Positions 48,377 to 61,956 are shown, counted from the first letter of the stretch. The stretch: DNA of 64,000 nt from Sycobia sp. Sy_11 (GCA_018907035.1 JACCIC010000095.1:372001-436000), one strand, 5' to 3'. The notes: generated from the sequence alone by a model not told the origin. A program made the numbers and translations.

Positions 48377-48513
48377 GAACGCTATAATTAAAAATAGTCA
48401 TAACCGTGTCGGGGTGTAACAATCGATGAATCTGCGGCACGCAAAAACACATACACAATCAATTATTTCTTTTTTTCCCTCTAGATTATTTAAAAGTCCA
48501 ATGGACAAGGATG

Positions 48514-48591
<78 letters not shown>

Positions 48592-48780
48592 ACATAATAG
48601 TCGCATAAAATCGACAACAAAAGAGTTTTATGAAAATTGTTCTTAAGATTCTCTCTGCTTGTATTTGTGTGTGGATGGGTGTATGGGTGGGTGGGTGTGG
48701 GTGTATGTAAATTCATTAAATGAGAGGCTGTTTTTCCTTATAGGCATAAGTATAATACTAACGACAACATCATAAACAAG

Positions 48781-48840
<60 letters not shown>

Positions 48841-48861
48841 TCTGTATCATCGATTGCCTAA

Positions 48862-48917
<56 letters not shown>

Positions 48918-49360
48918 TAGAGTAAAGATCTTCCATCTATATATATTATATATGTATATAATTTTATAATATAATGCGTCTATCTATATATGTATAATGC
49001 AAAATTCAATTTATCTAATAAGAAACTAGGGAAATTATATATATAAGTAACGTTATGGAAACACTCCACTAGCATATGGTGCGATATTCCAACCCCCCTC
49101 CTACTTTAATCAAACTTACGTTCGTCAATTTCTTTAAGAAGAGATGTACTGTACAAGATTTTTCGTCGGTTGACGTCAACGACATTATAATCAGTAAACT
49201 AAGAATAATAACTTATGATAATAATAGTAATAGTATAATAATGATAATAATGATAAAAATAATGTATAATGGTAGACCTACATACATATATATTCTATAT
49301 ATATTTATATAAAATCAAGCGTGTGTGCTATATGATAACAGCGGCTAACAACAGATCGTG

Positions 49361-49425
<65 letters not shown>

Positions 49426-49430
49426 GTGTG
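48000..49430. repeat. Dense microsatellite field: (TA)n and (ATA/AAT)n
   Basis: TA at 48312-48368 and 48785-48837; ATA/AAT at 48516-48589, 48861-48917 and 49359-49424; a GGGTGT-type run near 48672-48706. ORFs here (poly-Ile, poly-Tyr, poly-Asn) are repeat translations. No gene is supported. Confidence 0.9.
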
Positions 49431-51640
49431 AGAAAAGAGCATCATCGGCCGCCCCGGGGCGCACCACCATTGAGCTCGTATAACGCGGTTTCTATATTGT
49501 CGCAGGTGTATAAAACGGAGGCGGATGGGGAGAGAGACGGGAGGCTATTTTGCTACATATACGTAATACACGCACACACGCACACACGTGTAGGCCTACG
49601 TAACAAGCCCGCGCAGGCCTGTCGGCACGCGGAAGCGGCAATTCGCTCGGTCCCTGGTTCTTTTTTTTCGGGGCGGGAGGAGATATTTTTAATTGTGTTT
49701 TTTTTGTCTTGCATGTATTGCGTGTGTATACCGAAATCATTGACAGGTACATGTGTGTGTGTGCGTGTTTGCTTAGATCGTACACTGTATAGTATCTATA
49801 AATTTCACGCTTACTTTTTTATCCTTTTCTTTATATATATATTCTTCTTTTTTCAGTATACGCGCAGAAAGATTTTCCAGCAAAAATTACTCGGAACAGT
49901 TTGCGAGAATTTCACTGTAAACATCTAAAAAAAAATTACCGAATTAGTTTCTTGTTACAAGGTCAATGGTAAATTTTCAAATGTTCGCTCAATAAAATTT
50001 GCTAAAACGGTAAACGTTTTTTTTTTTGTTAATTTTTACAGTAAGTGTAATTGAGTTGTAATTATTTTTACTAGAATTTTGTCCCTTGTTGAGAATTTGA
50101 ACAGCGTTGGGGATGGCCCCCTTATAAGGGGATTTGTTAGTGATTAATCGGTAGCGGAGGGTGGAAATTACGTGTACATGTATACAATTACAAGTTTGTT
50201 ATTATTCATTAGCATTGTCATTGTTGCGCAAAAATTGTCATTGAAATTTATGCTTTTGTGCTGAAAGCCGAAAATTTTGCAAATCCATCCAATTAAATCT
50301 TCTCTATTCAAATGGCCACGACGACAAATTGTATTTAGTCGGATGTACAATTTTTCTTTTTTTTTTTTTTATGGGAGCTCATGCAATTTTTTCTTTAACA
50401 ACGATGCAAGTTTATGCAATAAACAGTATATAATATATAACAATGCCTTCGAATGGCTCGCTCGATTAAGACACAAAAGGGGCCGTTCCAACGGAGCTTT
50501 CAGCGACGCCGCATTTCTCAAAATTGCATAGCCACGCTCAAGAGCATAATATAATATGTACACACACGCGCGCGCGCGCGCGTGCACACCCACAGGCACA
50601 CAGTTTGTAACAGTATGTATAGACGCTTACATCATTTATATTCTCATGCTCTCTTCCTGGAACGTCGATAATTTACAAAGTAAATTGACGCGCGCGTCGA
50701 ACAGCCCCTGCTATATATACGTCGGGAATTAGTGGGAAAGTTTAATCGAGCTCGCTTCTATGTGTATGTGTATGCGTGCGCGCGTGCGAATGTATAATTC
50801 AGAGCTCGCGATTCGCTTATAGTCGCGGTGTGTGCTTTTCGTGCATTTCTGTGCCATTTCGGTGTGCGTGTATTCGTATATATATATATATCTTGTGCGA
50901 GAAGATTACAAGGTTTTGTTCAGCGGAGTTTCTCGAAAGACAAATCGGGCGTCACCTGCGCGGAAGGGGTGCGAGCGTATTTTCATGTGTGTGTGTATGT
51001 GCGTGTATTCCTTTGCGTACCTATGTGTAATTTTCATATACTAATATGTTCCGCGTGTACCTTATACCTAATATATATCCGTTAACGTGTATGGTCGAAG
51101 ATATATCTTTTCGCGACGCACCCGATCAAATTGTACTTTTCTATCGACATACAGAGCGTACGAATGTCCTCATACTTATTTTCTTTCTCTCTTCCTGTTG
51201 TTTTTTTTTGCTTCGTTTCGTTTTGGCTTTTGTTTTTCTATCTGTATGTTTCCTCATCGCTTTTGTCAAATTCATTGCCGAGCATTTTAGAAACGCTCTC
51301 TCTATTCGAGCTCGCGCGCGGCCTGTAACTCGGCTCGTTAACTCTGTAAAAATTTCGACGATCGGTGAAAATCGGCGAGCCCTCCAGCGAATTCAGCGAA
51401 ATCTCCATCCATCCCATGATTCGCCGAATCACTGATTATCCCGAGCGCGATTTAGATTTCACACCGAGCCAATATTGGTGGAATACTGCAAAAAAAAAAA
51501 GAAGAAAAACCCGCCACTCTCGTGAATTCGGCGAACGATCCACCGACTTTCACGCACCGATTCGGAACGTATTGTGCAATGGTCAGCCCTCGTCGCCCCC
51601 ATTATTTATTCATTAATTTAAGCGGCGACATACATTTGTT
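49430..51640. other. GC-richer intergenic block, no supported gene
   Basis: CpG-containing sequence (cggccgccccggggcgc at 49447, cgcgcgcgcgcg at 50568, gagctcgcgcgcggcc at 51309) with short GT/CA runs. It resembles promoter or 5' UTR DNA. Several ORFs of 65-129 codons overlap each other in different frames and show no protein-like features. Confidence 0.3.
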
Positions 51641-51806
51641 CATTATATCGGCTGATTATTTTTACCGGTTATACGTAAAAGTACTTATATACAACTGTAT
51701 ACACGAGACGACGATGAGACCGCTAAACCAACGTTATTTATATGCTTTTTTTCCAACATTCTTTTATTGCTCATTTTTCGATCGGTCGAGTAAAAAATTT
51801 AAACTA

Positions 51807-51808
<2 letters not shown>

Positions 51809-51844
<36 letters not shown>

Positions 51845-51997
51845 TTATTTATATAGATTTCTCTTTTTCGGCTCAATTTTTCCACTTTAGTCGCAATTAT
51901 TGCAGCTTATTAATACGCATAAAAATTAATACGAAATAATTTCGGCTTTTCATAGTGCATTGCTCAATAACCACGGGCGGAATACTGTGCTTGTGTG

Positions 51998-52047
<50 letters not shown>

Positions 52048-52673
52048 TTATATAATTATTTATATTTATATAATTATTTATATTTATATAATTATTTATT
52101 ATATAATTCGACTTCATGCTTCGTCCCGTATTAGAAGAGGGAAACAGTCGTGCGTACATCTCTATATATAAGTTTTTCGTGTACATTGTGAACAAAAAGA
52201 AGAAATTCCCTTTAAGTACAGGAAAGGAATAACTATATATATCATTCTTTCGACAATCTATAATATAGGTTCCATTCTTTTGATCATACACACTCAATTA
52301 TACAAATGTGATTATAATTAGAAGCTGTGATATCTATAAGACAATACGTTTTCATTCGTCAATGATCAATTGAAGTAAAAAGGTTTCGTTATTGTTATCA
52401 AATTTCTATACGTATATATCTATATATAGATATTTATTAATGATTGAAATAAAAATCGTTTGCTCACAGTGACATTATTAATTACAATCACTTTTTCTCT
52501 TTTATAGTGACTCAATATTTATGTACCCGGTCTAATCACCAGCGCGATCCTCATCTTATTTTATATTGATGAGAATCGAAACGAACATGCACGCCATTCT
52601 TCAAAAAAAAAACAAAAAACAAAAAACAAAAATAAATTTGAATAGGTAAAATCCTTCACGTTCGTTAATAATC

Positions 52674-52714
<41 letters not shown>

Positions 52715-53216
52715 TTATTTATTAAACATAAGAGTGCGAAATTTCTATAGAAAGGTCGCAAAGAACTTGCAGCCGATGCGCTGCGCGCCTGCTCTCATTT
52801 CCCTCTAAATGTCTCGTATTTGTAATATAAGAAACCCGAAAAGCGCCATTATAAATAGTACATCTCGAATATGTTTCGATCAAACTACGCTCGAATGTTA
52901 AACACCGCGAGAGGCGAAAAATTATGTTAAATTTTTGATATCGAGGTTAGACGCAGTTTATGCAAGAAAAAAAACTCATCTAACAGCAACGTCGAAATTT
53001 TTGTTATTTACGTTATTTTGGAAATTCTATTATTTTCTACACGTAATTCTTTTTCGCACATACGCTCTTCCCATAGTTTTCTAACACGTCGACTGTATGT
53101 TTTGTGCATCAATTCTAGTGCATAGCGCATCTTTTTCTTCTTAAGATTCGCATCGATCATTTATTTATCCACTCTCGCGTGTTCGCAGGCATTATATATA
53201 CATACATACATACATG

Positions 53217-53273
<57 letters not shown>
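51809..53273. repeat. (TA)n and TTTA/ATTT simple repeats
   Basis: TA runs at 51809-51840, 52001-52042, 52679-52710 and 53221-53273. Imperfect copies of tatttatataattattta lie near 52045-52100. TTTATT runs at 52710-52722 and 53160-53165 read as AATAAA on the minus strand and are candidate poly(A) sites for the UNC93-like gene. Confidence 0.85.
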
Positions 53274-53277
<4 letters not shown>

Positions 53278-54359
53278 ACAAAAGGCGAACAAGAAGAATC
53301 TAGTAAAAGAGCAATAAGAATTGCACCGCTTGTTACAGAACGCGGGCCGATCTGCTGCTACCAAGCCCACTCCACCCCTCCATTTTTTCCCCTCATGTTT
53401 CCCTCGTCCCTGCGCCACTCGTTTATTCGCCGTGCCGCGCCGAGCCCCCGCTTCTTCATATCTCGAGTGTATTGTACGCGCGCCGCCGCGGCCATCATCG
53501 TCGCAAAAGTAGCGCGCGGGCAATCGGAAGGGACGAAGAAAGGGAGAAGAGAAAATATGGGAAGAGCGCGAAAGAGCGCCGGAGGGATGGGGGGGGGGGC
53601 AAGGAATCGGCATTTCGATCGAACACCGCCCCCCGCCCCCCCCATCCCGCCACCTACACCGGCGACGTTCGAAAGGCACTTGTAAAGAAAAAAAGCCGCA
53701 CTTTGTACACGTCTCTATCACTAACTCTCTCTCTCTCTCTTTCTTTCTCTCTCTCTTTCTCTCTCTATCTCTTTCTTTTTCTCTTTCGTTTCTCTGGCTT
53801 TCGTTCTGCTCTTTTCTTCACGCTTCTCAAAATACACATTGCCTCCATACACACACACGTACACATGCACACACACACACATCACCGGGGCGGAGGATCT
53901 TCCCTCTTACCCTCCGAAACGCTTCTCTTCTCACCGCATGCGTGCTTTTTTCTTATATATATATGTAAAGAGGAAAAACGCGTTACGTGCGCACTCACGC
54001 TCGCTCATCGCGCCTTATTATGCTCCAACGGCTTCCGCGCCAGCGCGTATGGAGATGTGTCCTTTCCGCCTCCCCTCTCCCCTCCCTGTTCTCCTCCACG
54101 CCATTTTTTCTCCCTTAGAACATAATATATATCAATGCGCACTCTCCTGCCCCTTCAATCCTTCTTCTTCTCTCGCTCTCTGTGGCGTCGCGTCAAATGT
54201 GGATAATCAAAAACCGATACTAATGCAAAAGTGTAAATATATGTATATGTATATATATGTATGTGTGTGTATGTGTGTAAAGAAAGTAGACGGCCGTAAG
54301 ATCGAAGACCGCTCGCATTTGTGTTGGCTCCCATTGCTGATTATATTAAAAAGCTGGAG

Positions 54360-54830
54360 CTCGAGTTAATTTTCGAACCGGTTCGAATCTTTCGTGCGCT
54401 CGAGTAGAGCTACACGAGTTAACTCTCATACGTACACGTTCGTATAGGAATTCAAGATTCTTTTTTCGTTGCTTGAAAACTTTATATCGTACGCTGCTGA
54501 CCATGTTTCTGAAAGAACCGATTGAAGCAAATCAATTGAATTTTGGGCCATTGACCCAGCCAGTTGCCACAAGCAAACCAATTCAAATATGCGTTGACAC
54601 TGTTTACGGTCTGGTCGAAACAAATAATTGGCTACAAATTTGCTATGACCACAGGTGTGACTTTGGATAATTCGTGAATCCTAGATTACGAAGCCTTTAA
54701 TATCTATGGTTCGTTTCCAACGTCCCACAAGATTCAAACAGCTCGATATTGAGATACGGACTTATTCGAACACTCGAAGGTTCGATTCGTGGAAATCTGG
54801 GATAACGAATCAATTCGTATGCCTCGGACG
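54360..54830. repeat. TTCGAA-rich patch 3
   Basis: Contains aaccggttcgaatct, cttattcgaacactcgaag and gttcgattcgtgg, like the patches at 34.3 and 36.5 kb. In its centre (54426-54670) both strands are open for about 65 codons, but neither peptide is recognisable. Confidence 0.3.
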
Positions 54831-55269
54831 TTGGACAACTCCGGAGTAGCTGAACGTTTCACCATACAGACCCAATGTATTATGGTCTTCGGTGCGGGGA
54901 TAATTTATTATAAAAAGTGAAAAGAGAGAGGGGGGAGGGAAACCACGAGCCGAGCAAAAACCGACTTTTGGTTTTTCATGGTGGAATAAAAGAGAGAAAG
55001 AACCGTATGGATTAATACGTCCAATACGCGAGTGTAGAGAAACGAAGCTGAGGGAGGGCCATTGCAAAGAAGTTGGCCATATATATATATACGTATATGC
55101 GGTAGCTCTGATAAGGGAGAGGGATCACCGCGTAGACCCGTGGGATGGGTGGTGTACGCCGCCGCATCCCTCGTACGAGGAGCTTTACTCTTCTACATTA
55201 CAATATATACCTATATAGTCGCTACATCGTTTATTTCCGTCGCCCTCTTCCTTTTTTCCCTCCACCCCG

Positions 55270-55270
<1 letters not shown>

Positions 55271-55347
<77 letters not shown>
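55271..55347. repeat. (CA)n(TA)n compound microsatellite
   Basis: CA units for about 42 bp, then TA for about 34 bp. A CT run follows at 55430-55464, about 80 bp 3' of the UNC93-like stop. Confidence 0.95.
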
Positions 55348-55348
<1 letters not shown>

Positions 55349-55427
55349 CGGCACGCGCGTGATTGTCATATATACGCGCCGCGTTTGTTTGCTACACGTT
55401 TTAATTTTTGCTTTCTTGCACTTTTTT

Positions 55428-55467
<40 letters not shown>

Positions 55468-55543
55468 ATACGTTTCCCATCCGCCTCGCTCGTTAACTAT
55501 CTACCCCCCTTCCCCGCCCACGATCCCGCGCTCCCCCATCCCC

Positions 55544-55863
55544 TCACAGATGGGTGATGATTATGTCGTCGTCGATGTCGTCCTTCTCGTCGTCCGTCTC
55601 CTCCGGCTGATTGGCCTCGGCCTGGGCGGCCTTCGGGTCCTCGGCCAGGGCCTTGAGGCGCTTCTGCTTGCGCCGATGCAGGAGCTCGACGATCACGTAG
55701 CCGATCGTGCCGATTATGAGGACGTTGAGCATCACGTAGAGCTTCATGCGGGCGCAGAGGTGGGTGCTGTAGGCGTAGGCGACGACGAAGCCCGCCGACT
55801 CCCAGAGCCGGTAATTGGAGAACGCGGCCTCCTTGTTGCGGCGGAACAGGGTGCCGTAGAGAC
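55544..55863 (-). CDS. UNC93-like transmembrane protein, last coding exon (partial gene)
   Basis: After a polypyrimidine tract and acceptor (gatcatcag on the minus strand), the exon supplies two bases of a split codon and 105 residues to TGA at 55546-55544. It begins LYGTLFRRNKEAAFSNYRLW and continues ESAGFVVAYAYS. This is the conserved C-terminal signature of animal UNC93 homologues, multi-spanning MFS-fold proteins linked to ion-channel regulation in worms and membrane trafficking in other animals. Two hydrophobic helices (about residues 21-36 and 41-61) are followed by a basic stop-transfer (HRRKQKRLK) and a long acidic cytosolic tail (EETDDEKDDIDDDI). Codons are GC-rich, unlike genes A and B. 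No upstream exon is in the window, so the last intron exceeds 8.1 kb. Antisense ORFs across it (such as 55385-55867) are shadows. Confidence 0.88.
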
Positions 55864-56629
55864 CTGATGATCGGGGAGAGAACAGAGCAGATGGTTAGTT
55901 ATTAGTAACAGATTTAATGTGATTTTTTTTTTTTTTTATAGAATCGTATTGAATTAATAATATAGTTGAATATTAACAGATATTGATAATTAAAAGGATT
56001 GAGGTACTTTTCGAGATTGTAACAGTTTTTGTGAATGTATGGACGTAAAGTTCTACGTTACGACTTTGTACGGAAAACAGAGCCAGAAGTTGCAAAATTT
56101 TACGGTGGGGGCGCAACGATCATCTCCCGGGGAAGTAAGTGAAAAGTATTTATTTTGTTGTCGTACACGTGTGTTCGTAAATGCGTACTTTACAGCGTCA
56201 AAATAGTTCGTAAACTCGTTAATTTTTAGATGCTGTATCGAAATATAAATTTGGAAGTTATACTCATATTCATGTATATATTAATGAATTTTTCCAGATA
56301 TTATTAAAATGAATTATAACTGAGATTAAGCATTAATAATTTACTTTGCGAAATTTGAAATACAACATCAATTGCAAATTCAATAAAAAAAGAAACATCA
56401 AATTTTTATGATGAATTAAATAAAATAAATAGAAGAAATGGCAATGTCGAAATGATTTTCTACTACTTTTTTGACAATCTACTATAGAAATAACTACAGA
56501 TAATATTATAAAAATAAATGTGCAACTGAATGAAATGTTATTTTCATACCTTTTGCCTTAAGATATTAACTTTATGTATTTCTACATTATTTAGAAAACT
56601 TTTGCGACATTATATAAAGCTTAACAGCT

Positions 56630-57080
56630 TCATATATATTGTTTCCTATACACAAACAAAGTGTCGATAAAATTAATAGTTTTTTGTAGAAACAGTTTCA
56701 AATGCAATATTACTGGTTGAACGAAAATTTTATTACACTTAGGTGTGAAATCATCGTTTTCGCATGACGTAATCATTTTCTGCACGCATATCGAAGCGTA
56801 AAATGCTCGTTTTATACCTAGCGCCTTAAAACGTTCTATCACTTTGAAAATTAGCTGGACTGCAATATATTGTCGAGAACGTCGGAAGGTCAATCCTTGC
56901 CGGGCATAACAATAAGTATTACTAGTCTCTTCTTCTATAAATATCGTGCATTCTGTGACTACAGTATGATTTGGAAATATAATTGATTGAGTTAATTGCA
57001 CTTTTGTAAAACGTAATTTTTCAATATTTTCAAATTTCCAATAATACACGATTTCAGTTTCAATAATAAACAAGAACTAT
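56630..57080 (-). CDS. Unidentified 147-codon ORF with possible upstream acceptor
   Basis: Open from M at 57073 to the stop at 56630, and open a few codons upstream to a possible acceptor (tctttatag). A frame this long is unexpected by chance in DNA this AT-rich. The protein mixes hydrophobic and charged residues normally (VTECTIFIEEETSNTYCYAR, IFKVIERFKALGIKRAFYAS) and has four cysteines in its middle third. I recognise no family; the helix VIERFKALGIKRAFY faintly recalls acetyltransferase-like folds but that is not evidence. It could be an exon of an unseen gene, a transposon or viral fragment, or chance. Confidence 0.35.
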
Positions 57081-57450
57081 AAAGACTTGAATTGGATTAA
57101 TTTAAAACTGATTTTCTGTACAAATCCCGCGGTTAATTTGGTATTCCGTGAAAAATTGTTTTCAATTATCCCACTTATGCGGATTGAATCTGAATATGTT
57201 ACGTAACTTTTTGTTATCTATAATATATTGATACATCACTTATATATATTTAAAATAATAAAATTATAATTCCAATCTAATGACTCAAGTTTTACCGCAC
57301 ACATAAATTATACATTTTTCATTTTGATGTGTGGTATAACTCACAACGATCAGCATTTATTTAGCAAATGATTTGGTCAGTAGAGGGGCAGTAGGAATGA
57401 AAAAATCTAACAAACGATAGAACGTACTGATAAGCGATACTGGCACAAAA

Positions 57451-57630
57451 TTAATCGGCTTTTTCGAATTGGCGCCGACTTGTTGCATTAGTTTCAAGCA
57501 GAGATTCATCCATAATTGGAACACGGCATGTCCCGAAAAGAATCTGTAATAACTCCGTATGAGTCACATTACCATATGGACGCGATAATAATAGCAATAT
57601 TAGTATCTTCTTATCGTGACCCCTCCCATA
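57451..57630 (-). other. Possible exon fragment upstream of the 56.6-kb ORF
   Basis: The minus-strand frame reads KKILILLLLSRPYGNVTHTE, then LLQILFGTCRVPIMDE, to a stop at 57451. Further upstream the frame enters GA and TA repeats, so the longer 168-codon ORF is not credible. It lies on the same strand as the 56630-57080 ORF and 0.4 kb before it. It might be an exon of the same gene; this is weak. Confidence 0.15.
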
Positions 57631-57689
57631 TCGCTCGGAAACTTTGAATTGCGTAAACGATATGCCTCTCTTCCACCCTTTCTCCCTCC

Positions 57690-57829
57690 TCTCTCTCTCT
57701 CTCTCTCTCTCTCCCTCTCTCTCTTTTATATCAGCTCGCGATATCACACGTGCGTGCGCATCGCACCACTGGCGCGCACGTATGAACACGTGCGAATTAC
57801 ACTTCACGCGACGTATGAAGTTTGTACAT

Positions 57830-57888
<59 letters not shown>

Positions 57889-57890
57889 AA

Positions 57891-57923
<33 letters not shown>

Positions 57924-57995
57924 CATACATTACATACACGCATACATACATATGCATACTTAGGTGTGAAATTCCGCGACGACGCGGGGAAATCG

Positions 57996-58038
<43 letters not shown>

Positions 58039-58123
58039 TTATATAGTACGCTATCTTTCTCTGCTACATCGTGGAATGTCACAGCGCGATATTGACGTCC
58101 TCCAGCAGCTTTATCTCTGCCCC

Positions 58124-58173
<50 letters not shown>
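57690..58173. repeat. (CT)n, (TA)n, (CATA)n and (TC)n microsatellites
   Basis: CT at 57690-57725, TA at 57835-57886 followed by CATA units to about 57945, TA at 57996-58036, and TC at 58124-58173. Confidence 0.95.
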
Positions 58174-58175
<2 letters not shown>

Positions 58176-59270
58176 CTCATTCTCGCTCTCTTTTTCTCCC
58201 TCGTATTCTCTCTATCTATATATAAAAGACACTCCAAGGAAACGGGCTCGACATCAGGTGGGGTTAAGAATGCCGTACGCGCGCGAGGAGAAGGCAAGTT
58301 TTCGCGCTATCGCTTTGCCGCCACGGCCGCCCTGGGATAATGGAATGGAAAGGGTGCGGATAACGAGGATGGGAGAGTGAGTGAGAGGGGCGGAGGGGAG
58401 GGAGGGGGGGTGAGAATGTCGAGGTTACACTAATGACGAGACCACTCCCTTAATCTGCATGCGCGAGCGTACGGTATATCTTTCGCGTCGAGGTCGAAAA
58501 GATAATGTCCAGAACGCGTATATATATATTGAGCGATGTGCACCCGTGGTATCAGCTCGTTAATTCATTATTTAAAACGTACTGCTGCGCGATGGTGCTC
58601 GGTCTGGTTTCGTGTTTTTTTTTCTCTGATTACGAGACGAACGAAACGAACCTCGTTCGGCGGCGAGAATAACGGCAGACGCGTAGAATTCGTGTAATTT
58701 TAAGCGGCAAATACACTAAATTTATAAAAATAAAATAAATAAATTTAGAATATCAGCATGAAATTTAAACTTTTATATATTTATAGACATAACCGACGGA
58801 GGTTGACGAAAGGCGAGTTGACGCAAAAGATTTTAGATTTTAGATAAAAATTGTCAATTTGTGTTCATGTTTTACGCGTAAAATAGTTTTTAACTTATCA
58901 ACAAATTTTTTGATTTATACGCAATTATTTATTACCAAAATATCATTATATAAAATACTTGGTCGGCAAATTTTCTTAATGGGTGAATGATCAAATGCAA
59001 TTCCGGATTACTAATATTTCAGGATTATAATTCCAATGCATTGATTTCGAATGTCTATAATAATAAGATTTCAATGCGATTTTAAACGATTTCAAATATT
59101 GTTTTATGTGTTTCTTACAAGAATTGTAATCATTACAATCGTTTCTTTTTCATAGCAAACGGGACGAAGAATTTTCTCAAAAACTAATACATCTCCTAGA
59201 AAAATATTCCTCCTAACTGCGGTCGACGAAGTTTCAGTATAAAGATATTATATCTATATACTATCCAATA

Positions 59271-59275
<5 letters not shown>

Positions 59276-59327
<52 letters not shown>
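59276..59327. repeat. (TA)n microsatellite
   Basis: TA run of about 50 bp bordering a GC-richer patch (59340-59680). Confidence 0.95.
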
Positions 59328-59331
<4 letters not shown>

Positions 59332-61926
59332 AAATTTTCCATTTAAATGCAGATGTGGCTCGCGCGCGCAGATCTATTCGACGGCCTCGACAGGTGTGAC
59401 TGATCGAATCAGTGGAAAATAATGCACTATATTCGGGCAAGCAAATGGAAGTCGAAAATGCGGCGTCGACAACTGAGCTGGCGCGGAAACGGACGCGTCG
59501 TCGGACGAGCGGACGGAGCCGCCGGACGCGGGGGAAAAACGCGCGCATTAGCCGATATTTTTTGTGATATTGAAAAGAATTTTTAATTTTGTACCAACTT
59601 CTCCGGTCGCGCCGTGGCAATGACGATCGAAACGAACCGTGACCAATGTGAACAACGTCCGTGGAAATTTTTAGCGGCAACGGTTTAATGTTGTCCTTGA
59701 AAAAAAAAAAAAAAAAAAAAACAATTATAATACTTACTTTAATATTTCAGATTCTACGCGCGTGATTAAAAGTAATTATAAGCAACGTCGCTGTTCGTTG
59801 GTTCGAAAAGAGGCTATAGCTATAGCTATATATTTACAGTTTTATCCGTCACTTTCTGTATTTATATGGAGCTAATATATATATACCGCATTAACTGAAA
59901 GATCCATCCGCGGATTTTCAAAGTACACTCGATATTACGGCTGCGCAACAGAAAATAAAAACTGCGCATCGAAAACGTCCAGCCGACTATTCCTTTGCCC
60001 CCCCCCCCATTCTGTAAATAATCTCCGACCATATTAGCCGCATATGCGCACCTGGAATTGTCGCGTATGCGTCTGTACGTCGTATTTCTCTCTCGCTCCC
60101 TCGTTCTCCGCCGTTCACCCTCGCCGAGGAATCGACTCCGCTCCCTCTGGCCGCGCTCCGCCCGCTTTCGATATAATTCAATCGTTGTAACGTATAATGC
60201 GCATGAAAATTTCAAAAAGACGGCGAATTTTTGGAATTTACCGCGGCACGCGCGGAACTGTATATATATATATAATAAAAGAACGCTCGAATTGTAAAAA
60301 GGAAAAGTGCCCTCGCTGCACATACACTTCTTCCACATAGCGCAAGGGGCAATGAATAAAAGAAACCGGCGGCGGTCGAAGGGTGTGTGGAGAGGGGGGT
60401 GGGAGCAGGATGGCTTTAAGTTGGAGCGTTTGAAAGTTGGAAAGGTGACTCTGTGACGCGCACAGGGGATAAAGGCAAGCCGGGCAATATATCTGTCAAA
60501 AGAGTCCCCGGCCGAAGTCCCGCGGAATAAGGCGAATTATTAAAGTTAAAAGGGCCGATCTTATAAATTTTGATGAATTTACGAGGGTCGTAGGGGGAGG
60601 GGTAAAGTACGTATCGATATGCTATTGATATACTCGTAATAAGTTGACCACGCGCGACACGGGCGGGCGTTTCGCAAGCTATGTCGCCGCAAAATGTCCG
60701 CTCAAATAAGCGTGAATATCGCGTTTAACATAAAAAGACTATATAGTTAATTTATTTATGTTATCATAGCGATAAATTACAAATCAAAATATTGGGATCA
60801 AATTTCGCTTATTTTTTTTTGTACAACTTGATATACAAACAATTTAATTTTCAAAAAACATTGCCATTTTTCCTATGCTCTCCAGTGATATTTCCTTTCC
60901 GACAGTAGCGCCACCATTCAAACTCTACGAGCGAAGCATACAATCGACAATATCGATGCATTTATTTTTGATCTTATTCTTTGTGAATGGTTGTTTTTTT
61001 AAAATTTATTTGAATCAATCTAGCTGGAGGATTATCGGTAAGGTTATGCGGACAGCCTCTGCTTGAGACTTCGTAATGCTATATTAGACCAGACCCAATT
61101 TGCAATTTTTGCATTTGCATGTTTTGAGTTAGTATTCATGCCATCTAGTCATCAGCCCCCACACTTTTATTATTGTATTATTATTTATAAAATGGTAAAT
61201 ACTATACATAAAACATTTTTAAACAACAAATTTTGTACGAATTGTACACGTAGTTTTATTACACCTTAACATATGTCAAGTTCATCGGTAAGAACGTTAA
61301 GATTAATTGGACATTTCCAAAGAAGCCATTGTTCTTCTTCCCGTACTTATTTGAATAGAAAAAGAAAAGAACAGATGACACGTGTCTTTATAGACATATA
61401 CCCCTTTTTCACAAACTTAAACAAATCGAAAATCTGTCCAGAAGCCACATCTAGAGAGTCCCAACTGAGAACTCCCTCGTCCTTCACTTTCCACCGCGTT
61501 CTCAAACACCCTTCGTCAGGACCTTACAAAACCCCCGCTTCACCCTACCCCACCCCACACCCCTCTTCCATCTTTCTTATCTCCGCACCTTCGCGTCGCT
61601 ATTCAAACAAAGAGCGGTCGCGAAGGCAATTCGGTTGACGCGCGCTTTACCGGGTTGGGGGGGGGGGAGAAAAAAGGGGACAGGGTTGAAGAGGGTTTGC
61701 TCGTGGCAAAAAATCCTTCTCCCCCCCCCCTGCTTCACTACCCGGACCGTCCCTTCTGCTCGGGAATCCGGTTTCAGAAACAGGTATATGTCTATTTTTG
61801 CAACTGAGCGCGGGAAGACGAATTAACAGGGTGCCCGTGCGCGCGCGCGTGTGTGTATGTGCAGTGGGACGGGAGCACCTCTATCGATCGCGTGCGATAT
61901 GTGCGCGCATCGGCTACTACACGCAT

Positions 61927-61956
61927 GCACACACACACACACACACACACACACAA
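61927..61956. repeat. (CA)n microsatellite
   Basis: A short CA run with flanking GCGC and GTGT runs at 61835-61860. ORFs on both strands through it are repeat-driven. Confidence 0.9.

Larger units (their letters stand above)
53280..55543 (-). other. Probable 3' UTR and flank of the UNC93-like gene
   Basis: Lies directly 3' of the UNC93-like stop codon on the minus strand. It is GC-mixed, with C- and G-rich runs (53590-53650), CT tracts (53725-53770), CA tracts (53855-53880), the TTCGAA-rich stretch at 54360-54830, and the CA-TA compound repeat at 55271-55347. ORFs of up to 217 codons on both strands are low-complexity translations. UTR extent is inferred from possible minus-strand poly(A) signals further left. 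Confidence 0.3.

Noticed and set aside
48000..49430. CRISPR-like or satellite array
   Set aside because: Only simple di- and trinucleotide repeats with no spacers or longer unit.
49269..49928. 219-codon ORF with a poly-Asn run
   Set aside because: The run is the (AAT)n microsatellite, and the flanks show no protein-like pattern.
53161..54125. Several ORFs of 168-217 codons on both strands
   Set aside because: Overlapping frames on both strands, driven by TA, CT and C/G-rich tracts; none has a recognisable domain.
55385..55867. 160-codon plus-strand ORF
   Set aside because: It is the antisense of the UNC93-like exon plus a CT repeat.
59330..60338. Minus-strand ORFs of 116 and 158 codons
   Set aside because: Arg/Ser-rich translations of GC-richer DNA, with no domains or splice context.
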